From assembly GCF_037975245.1 (NCBI RefSeq), contig NC_092580.1, forward strand, positions 22,180,501-22,244,500: 64,000 nt of DNA. The letters are read 5' to 3'. Shown here in pieces: positions 1 to 13,713 of this stretch. The position numbers and the translations under genes were made by a program. This stretch comes from Apostichopus japonicus (lineage: Eukaryota > Echinodermata > Holothuroidea > Aspidochirotida > Stichopodidae). The number at the start of each line of letters is the position of its first letter. The stretch's first letter is position 1. Under the pieces are notes generated by a model, which worked only from the letters and a program-made list of their open reading frames with translations, was not told the origin of the DNA and ran no database searches.

Positions 1-290
1 TTTATGAGTTGGCATGTTTACAAATAGGTTTTCATACGTTGATCTATGTTGACTACAAATGAACTTTGACCTCCACCAATTTCAATAGGGTTCATGTACT
101 CAAGTACAGTATGCTTTACTTTTAAGGATTTTCAGACATTAACTGAACTTCAATAATTTCAATATATATGCCTCTTGAATTCTTGACATGCTTTTTTGAG
201 TTATCATGTTACCAAGCAAAGGGTCACTGGCACAAACACACATACACCATTTTCACCCCCCCCCACCCAAAAAAAAAAACCTCCCTTCCC
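1..290 (+). repeat. Interspersed repeat, 'ctttgacctc' family
   Basis: This left-edge stretch contains 'gaactttgacctcca', 'gttcatgtactcaag' and 'tttttgagttatca'. The same ordered motifs recur at about 40,140-40,560, and more loosely at 33,060-33,545, so this is a dispersed repeat rather than unique sequence. It has no coding capacity. The left end lies outside the window. Confidence 0.5.
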
Positions 291-1328
291 CTACTGCAAA
301 GGGTCGGAAACAACAAAACTCATTATGAACAGTAGTTGGACAAGCATTGTTATATGTGTTGAAAAATAACACTACTTCTTGCACTTGCTACTACATCATC
401 CCAGTAAAACAAACTTTCAGTTTCAACCAGCAAGGGCAAACGTACAGCAGGAACCTATCCGGCATTTTTCCCAGTATATTGCCTGATCACTTCCTGAATT
501 GTCTCTGCATGCTGGCACTTAATGGTATACGGCATCGATATTTAGCGTTAACATCAACAGGTTTTTCACATGAACTCTGCATGTCACCAGAAATAGTTAC
601 AAAATGCAATGGGGACTGACTTTTTGCAAGTTACAACCTTGACTGAAGTTAGACTGATAAATAATGTTTCTCCTCAGCACTAATAAGTGACAAAACTATG
701 TTATCTGTACTTAGTTTAATCAATGAGAAAACGTAAGACAATTCTAAATATGAATGGCCACAAGAAACCATGAAATAATGGCAAGGCAAATCCAAATATG
801 CAATTCAGTGTAGACACATTGGTTGGAAAAATGGAAAAGAGGCAGCAACTACTGTAGGTTTCGAGATTAAAAGTGCCAAAATCTTGCCTGTGCTTTCACA
901 GTATTGAGTAGATAAAGCACTTAAGCAAATCCTCCAAAGTTGGGATGGTCACAAGAAATCATGAATAAATTTGCAAGGCAAATCCAACAAATTGTATATA
1001 TGGGTATCTGAGTCTTTGTGTGGAGAAGCTAAACAGAGTCAACAGACTGAAGGTGGCCATTTCATGGGAAGAAATTATAACCAGGTCTCTCTTGTTATTC
1101 TAAGTTATTCTACAACTGTGAGGAGACAGGTAAGGAAGAAGCAATGTTAATTAATTAGTAGCTTTCCATCTACCTAAAAACAAAGGTACATTATAAATGG
1201 GGACAGACAACTTCACGTATATTCCAAAAGTACAGCTTGCAGCCAAATTGTTATCGCATACAACCATCCATATGGATTTCCTGTAGTCTATCTCAATCTC
1301 ATACTTTTTCTTTATGTCAGTATATTGA
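291..1328. other. Non-coding stretch, nothing recognised
   Basis: AT-rich sequence with short homopolymers. I see no exon with plausible splice sites and no structured repeat. An ATG-less frame around 347-619 has no recognisable protein and AT-typical composition. Confidence 0.5.
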
Positions 1329-1783
1329 CAGGGATGAGACTGAGCCGGGGAAAAAAAATCTGAAATTTATCGATCGCCGTCCTGGGAGAAGGGTTTAAGG
1401 GGAGGGGGTGTCCCCCTCCCCTTTAGAAATTTTTTGTCAGGTAAGGAGGGCTTAGATGCAAAATGGTGGACTCTAGATGGAATCTATCACATCACATAAC
1501 TTGCCAAAAAAGTGTGGAATTTCTGCTTGTATAATTTATCCATTAGCTTTTTTGAACCAAAAAAAGGCTTTTTTGCTTGCTTTGTGCTACTTGATTCCAC
1601 CACTGGTCAAATTCGGTGTTCCTTCCCTTCAAAGTCCAGCATGTTCGGGGAAAAAAAAAAAAAAAAAAATTTAATCAAAAAAACTAATAATAATAATAAA
1701 AAACGCGAATTACGAGAAAAAACGCGAAAATGAAAAAAAAAAAAATCGGATATCCGCGTTTCCGCGGAAGAGTCTCATGCCTG
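1329..1783. mobile_element. Non-autonomous DNA transposon (MITE-like), 455 bp
   Basis: The ends are inverted copies: CAGGGATGAGACT at 1329-1341 and AGTCTCATGCCTG at 1771-1783, a 12/13 match when inverted. The element is flanked on both sides by TATTGA (1323-1328 and 1784-1789), which I read as a 6-bp target-site duplication. Inside are a strong GC hairpin near 1398-1428 (GGGGAGGGGG, short loop, CCCCCTCCCC) and A-rich tracts. There is no transposase. The superfamily is not assigned; a 6-bp duplication does not match the 8 bp expected of hAT. Confidence 0.72.
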
Positions 1784-3045
1784 TATTGAGTCTAACTTTA
1801 TTTGTCTAAATTTAAGATCACACACACTACACAACAAATTCTCATGGCTGATAGAACAACAAGACTTTGTTGTGATGCCCTTAGCTCTTGATTACATTTC
1901 ATATTTACTCATATCTAGAACTAATGAACATTATTAACTCTCCCCCCCCCCCCCCTAATACCCTACTGAAACTTGCTAACTTACATACATATGCAGCAAA
2001 AACCTTTTTGTACTAAGTCATGTGAGTTGATGAAATAGTATCAGATCAAAAGTCTACATAAATCAACCTTGCATTTCTTTCATACACAGGAGGTCACATT
2101 ACAAGCACGATAGCATGTATACATAGATGTCAGTATACTGTACAGTAGGAGACAGAATGATAATTGTACAAACACTCAATGTTCCTACAACATGTTGATT
2201 TATCAGCAAGAAATAATCTCTGGATAAATCAGAATCTCTTAATTCTCACCCTTCTTTTATGACAGATATATCTTTTAATAGGAAGAAATTTATGAACAAA
2301 TCACCTTCCAGACTATATGGTGGGATGTTGTTTTTTTGAACCGCCAACTGGCAGCAGGATTCTTGGTGAAATATATTCCTAAAGTAGCATTCACTAGCCC
2401 AGCTAACAGACAGGAAATCATTCTTTCAATTACCTTACTATACGGTCTACAGTAGTTACAAACAAACATCAGTCTGTATATCCAAAAAATTACACGCTGC
2501 AGACAAGACCGTTGTTCACTGTAGCTAGCTATCTGGTGCATTTAATTGTCAACATTACAGATCTATACAGTTTCAACTTACTGAAAAGTTTTCAAAACTT
2601 TTTTTTTCCCTTCCCTATCAGAGAAATAACAGGATGCAACAACCATTTGAAAGAAAATTTGCCAACGTTAGTCCAACAGGCAACTGAATATTTCAAACAG
2701 ACAAAGAGTTTTCAACAGCTTATTCAGTCAAATTCTGTCAAATGCAATTTAATATGAGATATATATATACAGTATATTTAAATGTAGAAAAACAGAAAGG
2801 TCCTTCTAGAATATAAAAAAAAATGTTCTATTCTTAGAATTCAAACCAAACATAACTGTTCAAGAAAAGAAACTTAATGTTGGAGAAAAAATGATGCGAG
2901 TCATTTCATTTATCATTGCATAATGACCGCGGGATACACACCTGACACTAATCAACATTTTAGATGGCAAACTTAACAGAAAATTGATGTGAATCCCGAG
3001 TCGAAAGGGAAAGCCGATCCTCTGTGTGTGCTAACATCTCCAAAC

Positions 3046-3126
3046 TTAAAACTGTTTTCTCATTTTATCCAATAATTTGTCAACGAAGCCCACCACTCTG
3101 AAAAGCGCGCCGTTGCCCTTGGCCAT
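3046..3126 (-). CDS. Possible small ORF or terminal exon, unknown function
   Basis: On the minus strand a GC-richer island reads from ATG at 3126 to TAA at 3046, 26 residues starting MAKGNGALFRVVGFVDKLL and rich in basic and hydrophobic residues like an amphipathic helix. The frame stays open upstream of the ATG for at least 16 more codons, back to a 'gtgcag' that could act as a splice acceptor, so it might be the last exon of a gene. I do not recognise the sequence. A chance frame is quite possible. Confidence 0.18.
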   Translation of the reverse strand: MAKGNGALFRVVGFVDKLLDKMRKQF

Positions 3127-4599
3127 AAAACACCGAGCATTCCAGCGTCGGGTTTCGATGACGTTATATAACTGCACGGTGGGTATACTGCAATTTTACT
3201 AGTTTAAATTTGCTCTGTGACTTTGTCGGCAAAACACAAGAGAGAGACAAAAAGAGAAATTACAGGTATAAATGAAGCTGATCAAGTTCAATAACACGTC
3301 ACCTGAATGTGCACGCGGTGAGATCATGGCCACACATGATATGAAACTGGAGAAATTGCGGTCTATTTTGTTGTCAAAGTTATCACAACTTTCTCAAGAT
3401 ATTTATATCTACAAGGAGAAATTTGTGTATAGTTGCATTTTTCAAAGGAGGTGGATGCATCTGATAAGGTATACATCAATGATGTTTCTTGATAACATCT
3501 GAGTATGACGTATCACGTTAGAGAGCTCTACCGGAGGTGTTTGTCAAATTGTAAATTGTATACGAGCTTGAATAGAGCACCAGGGTCTACTTGTCGTAGT
3601 CCGACAATTCATCATAACTGACCGACAATGTGCATCAAAACTTTCTGATCTTTTATTTTCAAGACCATATGACACAATATTCCCTTTTCACAGGAGTAAA
3701 TATATCCGTAAAGTATTGTGGTTCAATGGATTAGGTACACAATTTCAGTGTGGCCCCCTGGATCCATTTGGTGGCAGCCCCTGATTTACATCATTCCATA
3801 GCCATGCAAGCAGCCATGAACAGACGTAATTAAACGTTAGATATTGTGAATTGGTACACATGTATGCAAATCATACCAGATGCAACTTTATTTTCTTTCT
3901 CTCTTCCTTCCATCTTATTAAACCTTCAATGTTTGCAGTTTTTACTATCAAAATATATCTAAGTATGTGTGTGTGAATATATATTTATATTCATATATAT
4001 ATATTTACATTATTATACAAAAGCAGAGAAATAAGATTGACTCAATAATTGACAAATCATGAGTACTGTATTAGACAATATATTGGAGTTTTCGGTCCCC
4101 TGGGCACCTTCGCCAGCAACAGTTGGCAGTGAAATGAAAGTACAAAATGTAACACAATGAAAGAATGAGCTACATAACTACAAGTGGCACTATATATATA
4201 TAAACAAAACATAGAAACAAGAGTAATTTCCTTTATCTGACTCCTTAGGCAATAAAGCATCTTTGATGTTGATTTTCTTTATTTCTTTATTTCTTTCTGT
4301 ATGTTGTTTTTCAGTTCACTGACTTGTGCTGCAATCTGTGAAAACCTGTGCTAGGCCTCCCTTCCCATTATTCTTATATTAAGGACATAAAGTTCACAGT
4401 ATACACAACTACATGCCCTGGATAAGTTTCTGTGATTTCTTGCTATTAAGAATCTCCTACGTTCACTTCCTGTTATTTCTTCTTGCGAACACAGTCAACG
4501 AGAGATCGTAATCCTTTCTTCCATTCATCACCCCTCTTGCCTAAATTACTCCCTCCATTTCGCATTTAACGGTAATCTACAACTGCTCGTAAAGTGACG

Positions 4600-4830
4600 C
4601 CAAATACCTCACCGATCCTGAAGCATCGAGATGGCTCTGATGGAGGCATCAGGGGTTATTGGTTCTGACAGCAAATATTTCATCGCAGATAACGGAATGT
4701 GTATCTCCGAATGAACATTGCGGCATTTGTGGAGATAACGTTCACCCCGATTTAGCAATTAGCAGGGAACACAAACAAAAAACTTATGAACAGCCGGGCT
4801 GGTCAAAGGTCGGATGACCAACTAACATCC
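4600..4830. promoter_or_regulatory. Candidate conserved non-coding block
   Basis: This block is less AT-rich than its surroundings, with even base use, few homopolymers and homeodomain-like TTAGCAATTAGC near 4750. It lacks a long open frame. The look is that of a developmental enhancer inside or beside a guidance-receptor gene, but this is impression only and needs cross-species alignment. Confidence 0.15.
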
Positions 4831-6839
4831 CAACGATGTTACAGTACGCTAATTAGTGGACATCAGAAAGCCAAGAAAACAAAAACAGTTGAATCTATAT
4901 AGATGTATACATATTTATATATAAACAAATATATACAACAGAACCGTATCAATTGGTCTCTGCATGACAGAAAACCAATTGAGAAGCAAGCAGCTTGTTC
5001 TTTCTGAAATAATTTAATGCAATCTTTGCTGCATTAAGTAATAACGCTTCTAGCTGGCAGCTTTAATAACTAGAAAACTTATTTGGTTAATTATAAAAGA
5101 GTGACTTAAGAGTGGCATATTAGCCGAGCCAGATAAGGAAGAATACCGAAGGTTGTGAATATTTGACAACTATTAGTCCAGTCATTGACCAACCCGAATG
5201 CAAACCGTCGGCTTTGAAAAAAACCCCATAAAAGCTTGCCTGGAAGATGTCCTTATCAAAGAAGGGAAAGAAAATACTGTACTTTATATTAGACTCAATC
5301 GCCAATGGCAGGAAGGACAATCGTCAATGTATTTTATAATTTGCACAAAGCTTTCACTCAGAGAAAAAATCTGAATTTGATAGGCACAAGGAAAAAATCT
5401 TGCTATTGGCAATAAATAAAAAACTTAAAATGGCATATAAAAAAAAAAGATGAGAATGAATGGCAGTTTTATCAGCATATCTGTCATTGTATGAAATGCA
5501 AAATGTCAATTTTTCCAAATTCTCCAGATTCTGTCAAAGGTATATTAAAAGACAGATTCTTACTGATCAGTTTTTACTATCAGCTATTCTGATCTTTAGC
5601 GATTCATCAAGCCGCAATCAACAAATTTGTAACAAACAGGAAAAAAAGTTAAAATTTTCACTGATATATATTTTCTCCCCTTCTTAGGTTTCTGTAGAAT
5701 TGTTACATATGTCTTTGTAATCTTCAAATCTTCTCATACAGATGAATAATTAAAGTGTGTGTAACCTTTGTCTCTTTGCATTTTTCAAAATGCATACATT
5801 AAAGTTAGAAAATGTTTTCTCCAGAGTATGTTAGGTTCCGCTTATGTATTGCTGGTAATCGATTGTATTGATCTTTGCCACAATTTCCACATGCAATGAA
5901 AATACTTCCTCTTCTATCGCAGCAATGAATTGTTTACATTTCTTTTAGCCAACTTTTCTGCTTAAGTAATTAGCTCTGCCATGTTTCCAGTAAAATGCAC
6001 CTTAAAAGAAAATAATCCAGTCGATGCACAAGTTGCAACAATGCCTTTTCGTTTACCAAAAGTGACCTCTATATTTACACAAGGAAGTCGTCTACATACT
6101 TTCTTTTTAAGTGATTAACCAAGTCATTATTAAGCTATAGACCTGTAATAAAGTGTCTGCCGGATGTCAGAAGTCTGCAGAGTAATAGAATCTACAAGAA
6201 GTATATCAAGCAAACCTTTATCTATCATCATGAGAACAGCCAATTAGCTGGGATACATAAAATTTAGTTTGGCATCCAAGGACTAATTTGAAAACTTGAT
6301 GTATCCTTTCACTCCTTCCACTCCCCCCCCCCCCCCACCCCTCCCAAATTGCTTTATCACCAATTGACACATGTTCCATGCCCATTTTCAAAATAGAATC
6401 AAGAATTGAAATATGCATTGAAATATGCATTTAAATATTAGCACATTAATACCATTAAGTACAATATAAAGAATGCTGAAGCACAAGGCATACATGTACT
6501 CTATACAATTACTGTATACCTCCATATCTCACACACCGGCCCGCCCTTTCTGTATTATACTGCCAGAATATTAGGCTCTTCTTTAGCGATTGATAGATTC
6601 TGTCTAGAAATGTGACACGATGACAATACAGATACCTATTCAGCTACATAGTTTTCATGCCTATGATTATAAGCCATATGGAATGCAATGTCCTTTATTT
6701 TGTACACAACACTACAGCTTAAGCCTAACATGTATCACCTGTTTATTTCCGAGTTCACTCTATCAGCTGCTGTATTTAGCGATTACATATAAAGGCATGA
6801 ACATCCTAAACTTACATCCATGATAATAAACACTATGTC

Positions 6840-7640
6840 TAACACAATAGTCCTCATTTCCTATCACACACTGAACTATTGCCTTTTATACACGATATAT
6901 ATGCCATATCTTAAACATATTGGCTCTTATTTTCAATATACCGTATTACTGCCTTATACATTACATCACTAGTACATCGCAGCCTCTACTGTACATTCAT
7001 GCACCAAACATCATTTTCTAGCACTATAGTGCATTGGCCCATATTTCCTGTAAGACACTGTACTAACTGCTCTGTACAATACGTAGTACACAATTCATTG
7101 TTTGTATTAATATATAACCAAAACTTCCAAAAGGCAACTTTACTGAATCTATTCATTGGTATGTGATATGAACTACTTAACACATTGGCCCATATTTCCA
7201 ATAAGACACTGTACTAACTGCTCTGTACAATACGTAGTACACAATTCATTGTTTGTATTAATATATAACCAAAACTTCCAAAAGGCAACTTTACTGAATC
7301 GATTCATGGACTGGTATGTGATATGAACTACTTAACACATTGGCCCATATTTCCAATAAGACACTGTACTAACTGCTCTGTACAATACATAGCACACAAT
7401 TCATTGTTTGTATTATAACAATGAAACCAAAAGGCAGCTCTACTGCTTCTATTCATGTACTGGTATGTGATATGAACTACTTAACAATTGGCCCTTATTT
7501 TCTATATACCACACTACAGCAAGTTAAATATATGTACATTACATGTGTAGTATTGATTTTGTTTGTGTTAGTTCTAATACCTGCAATATATACAGTAAAC
7601 TTAAGGCAAAGCAACACAAAGAGGCCTGAACACCAATACT
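6840..7640 (+). repeat. ~150-bp tandem repeat, about four copies
   Basis: The phrase ATTGGCCCATATTTCC occurs at 7033, 7184 and 7339, with a decayed copy at 7487 and an older relative near 6920, giving a period of about 148-155 bp. The first three copies share long identical stretches including 'taagacactgtactaactg' and 'ttccaaaaggcaactt'. The unit is AT-rich and non-coding. Confidence 0.75.
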
Positions 7641-10600
7641 AACTAGAATCATTTATGTCCTAGCAGCATGTCTTATACACAGCTCATTGCTATTTAATAA
7701 AACTATATACAGACAACTCTTATTAACTGAGCTGGTACATATATATTGGCATTCCTACTGAGCAAATGCTGCTTCATAGACAATAAACAGCTATTCCCTA
7801 ATTACATTAGTGTTCTAGTTGAAAATTCTCCACTCGTGGAGTAGCAATTATGCTACCGTACAATATTGCCGGGAGAAGGTGAGATTCAAACAGGGTTTCG
7901 AGTGGGAAATTATTGTAAATGTTCAGTGGTAGCCATAGTAATGAGATCTTTGAATCAAGGGCCATACAGTATGTCTCGACTTACAATAAATGCATGCAAT
8001 TTAGTTAACGTATATAATCCAACTGTGGCTGGGAAAAGTATTATAAAACACCTCTGTTACGAAAAAAATTTGTGCCTCGTAATACCAAGCTTGGATTCGG
8101 TTGAAAGTGAAATGAAAATAAATAAGTCGGACGTGATATTAGACTTTAAAGGTTATATAATTAAAAAAAAAGCATAGCAGAGCAGAGCCATTTAAAGGGA
8201 AGGATTAGGGTAACTATCTGATAGTAATGTACAATGGGTAAAATTAGATTTTTCAATAACTTGGTTTCGTCGAGATCTCTCCTTTAAGGAATTACACAAA
8301 GGATTCACTACTACGCAGAATTTATTTTGCACCTTTTGTTCACAGTTTGTTTAATGCAGATTCGCAGGCGGGGTGGCATGGTAACAATATAGCTGGATTT
8401 AATTGTTATTCAGGATATTAGATATGCTGGACAAAGAGTGTAATGAACAAAAGGTCACATGGCCTTCGAGGTTACATAGACTATCATCAAATCTACACAA
8501 TTAAACTGGTGCATGACAAATGTTATAGAAATAGAAAAGACAATTTTAAATAACAAATTTAAAAAAAATTAACAAAGAATAAGGTGATAAAGATCATGAC
8601 AGACAGAACAAAATCTTGTACGCAGATTGTTAAAACTACTAATGCTACTTGTGTAAATTTTATTACAAAAGTGATAGCCATGTACTTTCCTGTTACTATG
8701 ACAACAACAAAGTTAATAATCTGGAAACATTGGGAGAAAATGAAAGTTTCTTTGATACCATCAGTTGAAGGGACGGAACCTTGGGCTTACAGTGATATTA
8801 TTTTCTAATATTTAATGACAGTGTTAAAAGAAGTGAATAAAAGCTAAGGGAAAAAAAATGATAATTCCATGCATCCCGGCAAGGCAGAGTTAGATACATA
8901 GAGTGAGCTACAGTATGAACACAAAGTTATCCCTATAGTGATAATTTCTCCACTGTTTTAATCCCTTTGTTTGTAACTAATTGCATTATACCTATACCAC
9001 CATTTTCTATTACACCTTGCAGTGCAGTTATTGTTGCGACTTATACTGTAGCTGACATAGTTTGTTCTCTGCTTTGTGTCAAACACATCTCAAATTACGA
9101 AAAAACATTTAAATTATCTAAATTAACAACAAACGGCATCAACCTCGATTGACTGCTAAAGTTGACAAGTTACCATTCTAATAGGACCATGCTGAGGAAT
9201 GTGGTCCAACATAATTCGAATGAGAATGTCGGATTTTGTTCTTTTTTAGCAACTCAGAAATATCACGACCAAACACTAAAGTGACACATACCCTTGCGGT
9301 ACTTAAACAAGTTTGACAATTACCACAGCAGGAATACATAGCAGCACAGCATGCAAACAATAAACTGTTATGAAATTCCTATCTTGTTTGCTGGCTTAGT
9401 CCTTTGTTATCAATTGGAAGGGGTACAAATATTCTCTACGATGATTAAGAACCTACAAACTACGAGGGGTAGCTAGGTCAATACAAAATTCTGAATGCAG
9501 TCGTCGAAAAATTGCAACATGAATTTATGAAGTTGTGGAACAACAGGATTTCAACACAATTGATTGTATATGTTTTCTAAGAACTATAAGCTCAAAACTG
9601 TTGACGTTGTTTTACAACGGATAGCACAAAGTTAACACAGAGAATACAATTCAGGATAAAAATGGAGGAAATATATTAAGAGGTCTGGTAAATAGCATTT
9701 ATTGCTTTTCCAAACACTAATATATGTAGTACATGATCAAAGAGAAAGGTGTCACTCTTAAGTGACAATTTATAAGTAAACTTGCCAAAGCATAATAAAA
9801 AAATTCACAGCCAATTCAGTGAGGTAAACATGCAACACTGCTTGTGTATGGGTTGTTATTGAGTCAGAATACTGTATACAAAAATGAAATGATCTGTACC
9901 ATTGAAATATCCTGTATTATCTACCAAACTATGCTAATTGGAACTGTAAACAATTAACCTCACCACGGTCCCCTGCCTTCACATTCATCCTCCCTCCCTT
10001 TTCTGTCCCCCCCTCCCTTCTCCCTCTTTCCCCTCACCCTTTTCCTCCCTCTCACTTGCATCAATATCCCATTCCTGCTTTCCTGACAACTATTTCAAGA
10101 AATGTTTCACCTGAGAAAGTTTCAAAAACTTTCAAAACTATGTGTGATGTACTTGTGTTACCCATTTGCGAGAGAGTCAACAAATGACACAGTTTTTTAT
10201 TTCTTTGTTAAAACCATATAATATGAGTATAGATTTATAGCCTGGACCAGATGATAAAATCCATACCAACAGAGGAAACCTAGCGCTCCACTTTACACCA
10301 AGAATATTACACTGTGAGGCAAACATATGTGTGTAGATTCACAACAACAAAGAAGTAGTGTAATACCCTGGGAAGTACTCTGTTTCAAAGATTTTCACAA
10401 ACTGTCAATATAACACCAACCATACATGTAAAAAAGGATCCTTACATTTAGTGACTACGAAGACGATTGATGATAATCATCGTAAATTAAATGCTGTGTT
10501 TATGCCGTTACTTGTCAACTTTACTGGCCATCAATATACAGCTTTACATCCAGGGAGGTAAATTGTAAACTCTAGATCGATTTTTATTTCTTTGCAGTTG

Positions 10601-13600
10601 GCAGAGATTATGCCACGGTACCCTACATTTCACCAGACATTAACAGAATGAAATGTTTCTTAAATGCAACTTTTGCAATTTGTCACTAAACGATTGGCTA
10701 CTTTCCTATATTTACACAATCTAAAATTCATTTGAATTGATATACCAATTCATTTGCAAATTCTAAGAAGACAATTTTACAATTTTTTATTTCTTACCCT
10801 TTTATCTTTTCTCTTTGAAGTGACTTTATCTACTGATGCATCTACTTTCAGTACTTCAGTTTATAGAGAACAATAGTCTAATGTAGGACTCAAGCCAAGA
10901 CTGTTTCTCTCCATAAGTACTAGATCTGTTGGTAAAGTCTTTAACCTCTCTCGAAACACTTTAAAGGGTTTTCTATAGAATAAACAAAGTTAACAGCATA
11001 CATGATTTCAAAATAAGAAGTAGAAATAATATTATCCTCCTCTGCAAAATCAATTCGGTAGTAATATACTGTAGTTTCAGGAAATAAATGAATAATTGAA
11101 ATCAATCCCTGATAAGATATATGTAATACACACACACACTATGTAAGAAGACTACAAGTTTCTTTTGAAATAAAGCGAACGTGTGCCAGTCAGTTTGTAA
11201 AAGCTTGTATATGTCAAGTTTCAAGAGGAAAAAGAAGAAAAAATATGCAACAATGGAGTGTGTGAATGTACAATATTCATGAGTTTAACAAGATTGGCCT
11301 CCCCATAGAATAAGCACATTAATGATTCAGTGTATATATATATACCCACATACCAAACCAGTCAACTAAGAGGGATGTCAATCCCCTAAAACTGCAGAGA
11401 TTCAACGTACTGCAAATATTACTACCCATGCTGTTCAGGAGCTGTGATGATAGGACTTGCATGTACTGTAATACATACAGTATTGTCGGTAAGGTGCAGT
11501 CAAAAACAAATAAAAAGAAACCTCCCTAAATCTTACTGGTTGGCAAAGTTATGAGCAGCAATACTTATTTTGTCTGTCTCCAGTACACTTATATACCTAA
11601 CTTACTAAATTGGTAGTTACATTTTAGCACTACACCCCCAATTCCACATACTGCCCACACCCTCCTCCATCTACCAATCAGGAAGGTAAGCAAGGAGGAA
11701 CGAAATAGATTAAACCATATTTTGCTATTCTATTTGATAGAGACAATTGTGATGAAAGACTACTGTAGATACCCCTCCTCTCTCCTCTCATCCCACCCTC
11801 CACATACAGAGCCAAATCCAATCATCATGACTGATGTATTTGTTAGAGACAATTGTCATGAAAGACTGGATACCCCCCTCCCATCCCCCCCCCCCACAAG
11901 CAACCTCACTCCAATCGCTACAGCTCAAGGCAAACCCAGACTTCATCACTGGTCTATCTGATAGGTTCTTGTGAATAACATCAACCCTATAGATATCACA
12001 GTTGTAATCTTCTTTCACACACAAAAATTATGACTTTAGCAAGTATAAAATATGTATTTGAAATTTTTTTGCAAATATGAAAAATTTACATAGATTCAAT
12101 GTTACTTAAATCTTCCTCGAAACATTATTGCCTTTATAGACTATTTTACGTTCATCAATTCAGCAATTTTAAAACATCCAATCAATAAAATAAAATAAAA
12201 GACAGTTTAGAATGTTTGCCGAACGTTAGCGACATTTTGATGATGAAATTCAAGACGAGGGCATGACGACCTTCACTTTATTGAACAGCCCTTAGGATTC
12301 TTTCTGATATGTTCCTTTAATTACAAAATCTTGCACCTCAAGTGCTACCTATTCAAGTAAGAATGCTTCAGCACTGTGACTCATGCCGTTTATCACCACA
12401 TAGTATATGCACGTGCGTAACCCTACAATACGGTGTGTGCTGATCGAGCGGAGAAAAAAAAGGGGTTCGACTATCGAATAAAAGTCATTTTCCCAGTTTA
12501 TATCTTTTCTTCTCATAAAATTCACTACAGAAATGAAAGATAATCCGTCGCTAAACATGCATACTGAAGTACCCACACAAAGCATTTCTGGTATATTACA
12601 TGATTTCATTTTTACAAAACGTGTTTTGCTGTATTGTTTTCTTTTCTTCTGTTTTGATTACATGAAAGTATTACATTTTGAGTTTCCTTACTTTTTTTTT
12701 TTTGGGGGGGGGGGAGGTTCTTGCAAACTCGTCAAGCAAAAGTGCTCGCTCTTTAAAGACTGCACGTTTTTCTGATAAGCCAGGCACGGAAAAAGAATAA
12801 AAAGGGGGGAAAAAAGAAAAAGAAATTGAAATTGCATCGTAACAAATCAGTTGTGAATAATGAGTATTGGCTGATAATGCTCAATACAATCCAGAAAGAA
12901 TAACTCTTTACACTCGTGTCATCATCATTTTATTATATATATGCAAAAAAATATCATTAAGTAAATGGAAAAAGACCCTTGAAAGATATGATGAACAATC
13001 GGCTGATGATGCGGAAAAGGAAAGAAGGTAATAAAAATAATAGCGAAATTAATTACATAACAGCTCCATTACTCCTCCTAGTTCTGACAAAGATCATCCA
13101 TGTAATATCTTCAAGTTCAAATGGAAATAAGACGGATTACTTCTCGATGTATTCTTCTTCTCTCTCTCTTCTTCGGAGATGCGCGTGGAGATGCAACGTC
13201 ATCAATCACATTACAGTTACGGTTTCTACTACTGTTGTAGGTTTCCACAACAGTCATGCAACAATACAGTTCTGTAACATCAAACATCTGTGACATGTCA
13301 CATTGTTGATCATACATCATAGAATATTAAAAATCTATAATGGAGCTGAATATTATACATATACACATGTATTGTTTTGTTTGCTATTTTTTGACATCTT
13401 TCCACGATTTTAAAGCTATTTTTCTATACCTTCGCTGTTTGATACATATCTAATAACAGTGTATTGTACTAGGTCATTAGATTCAATAAGTCCATGATTC
13501 ATTTCAAATACATGGTCAAAGTAAAAATAAAATAAAAGAAAATGATTTTTTTTTTTTAAATTTTCCAATTGGAATTTTGAAATGTGTGTAAATAAACTAC

Positions 13601-13713
13601 TGAACTTGAAAAAAAATGTCTGGGAAATGAAATGATGACGATAAAAACCTAAAGCAAAAATCCATTAAAATATCGCTTTTGTATATAAACTAGATTTCAT
13701 GTCATGAAAATAT
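7641..13713. other. Non-coding stretch, nothing recognised
   Basis: About 6 kb without a recognisable exon. It holds pyrimidine-rich tracts (9,990-10,060), poly-C or poly-G runs (11,887; 12,704) and short AT microsatellites. The small open frames on both strands encode nothing I recognise. It is most simply read as intron or intergenic DNA. Confidence 0.4.

Larger units (their letters stand above)
1790..6839. other. Non-coding stretch with two points of note
   Basis: No gene recognised. The block is AT-rich with a few CpG-richer islands. A short open frame at 3046-3126 (minus) and a possible regulatory block at 4600-4830 are listed separately. (TA)-type microsatellite sequence lies near 2760-2775 and 3975-4010. 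The remaining frames over 60 codons in this block are low-complexity or AT-typical. Confidence 0.4.

Noticed and set aside
1640-1745. Poly-A and (TAA)n as a retroposon tail
   Set aside because: It lies inside the inverted-repeat element bounded by TATTGA duplications, so it is internal sequence of that element.
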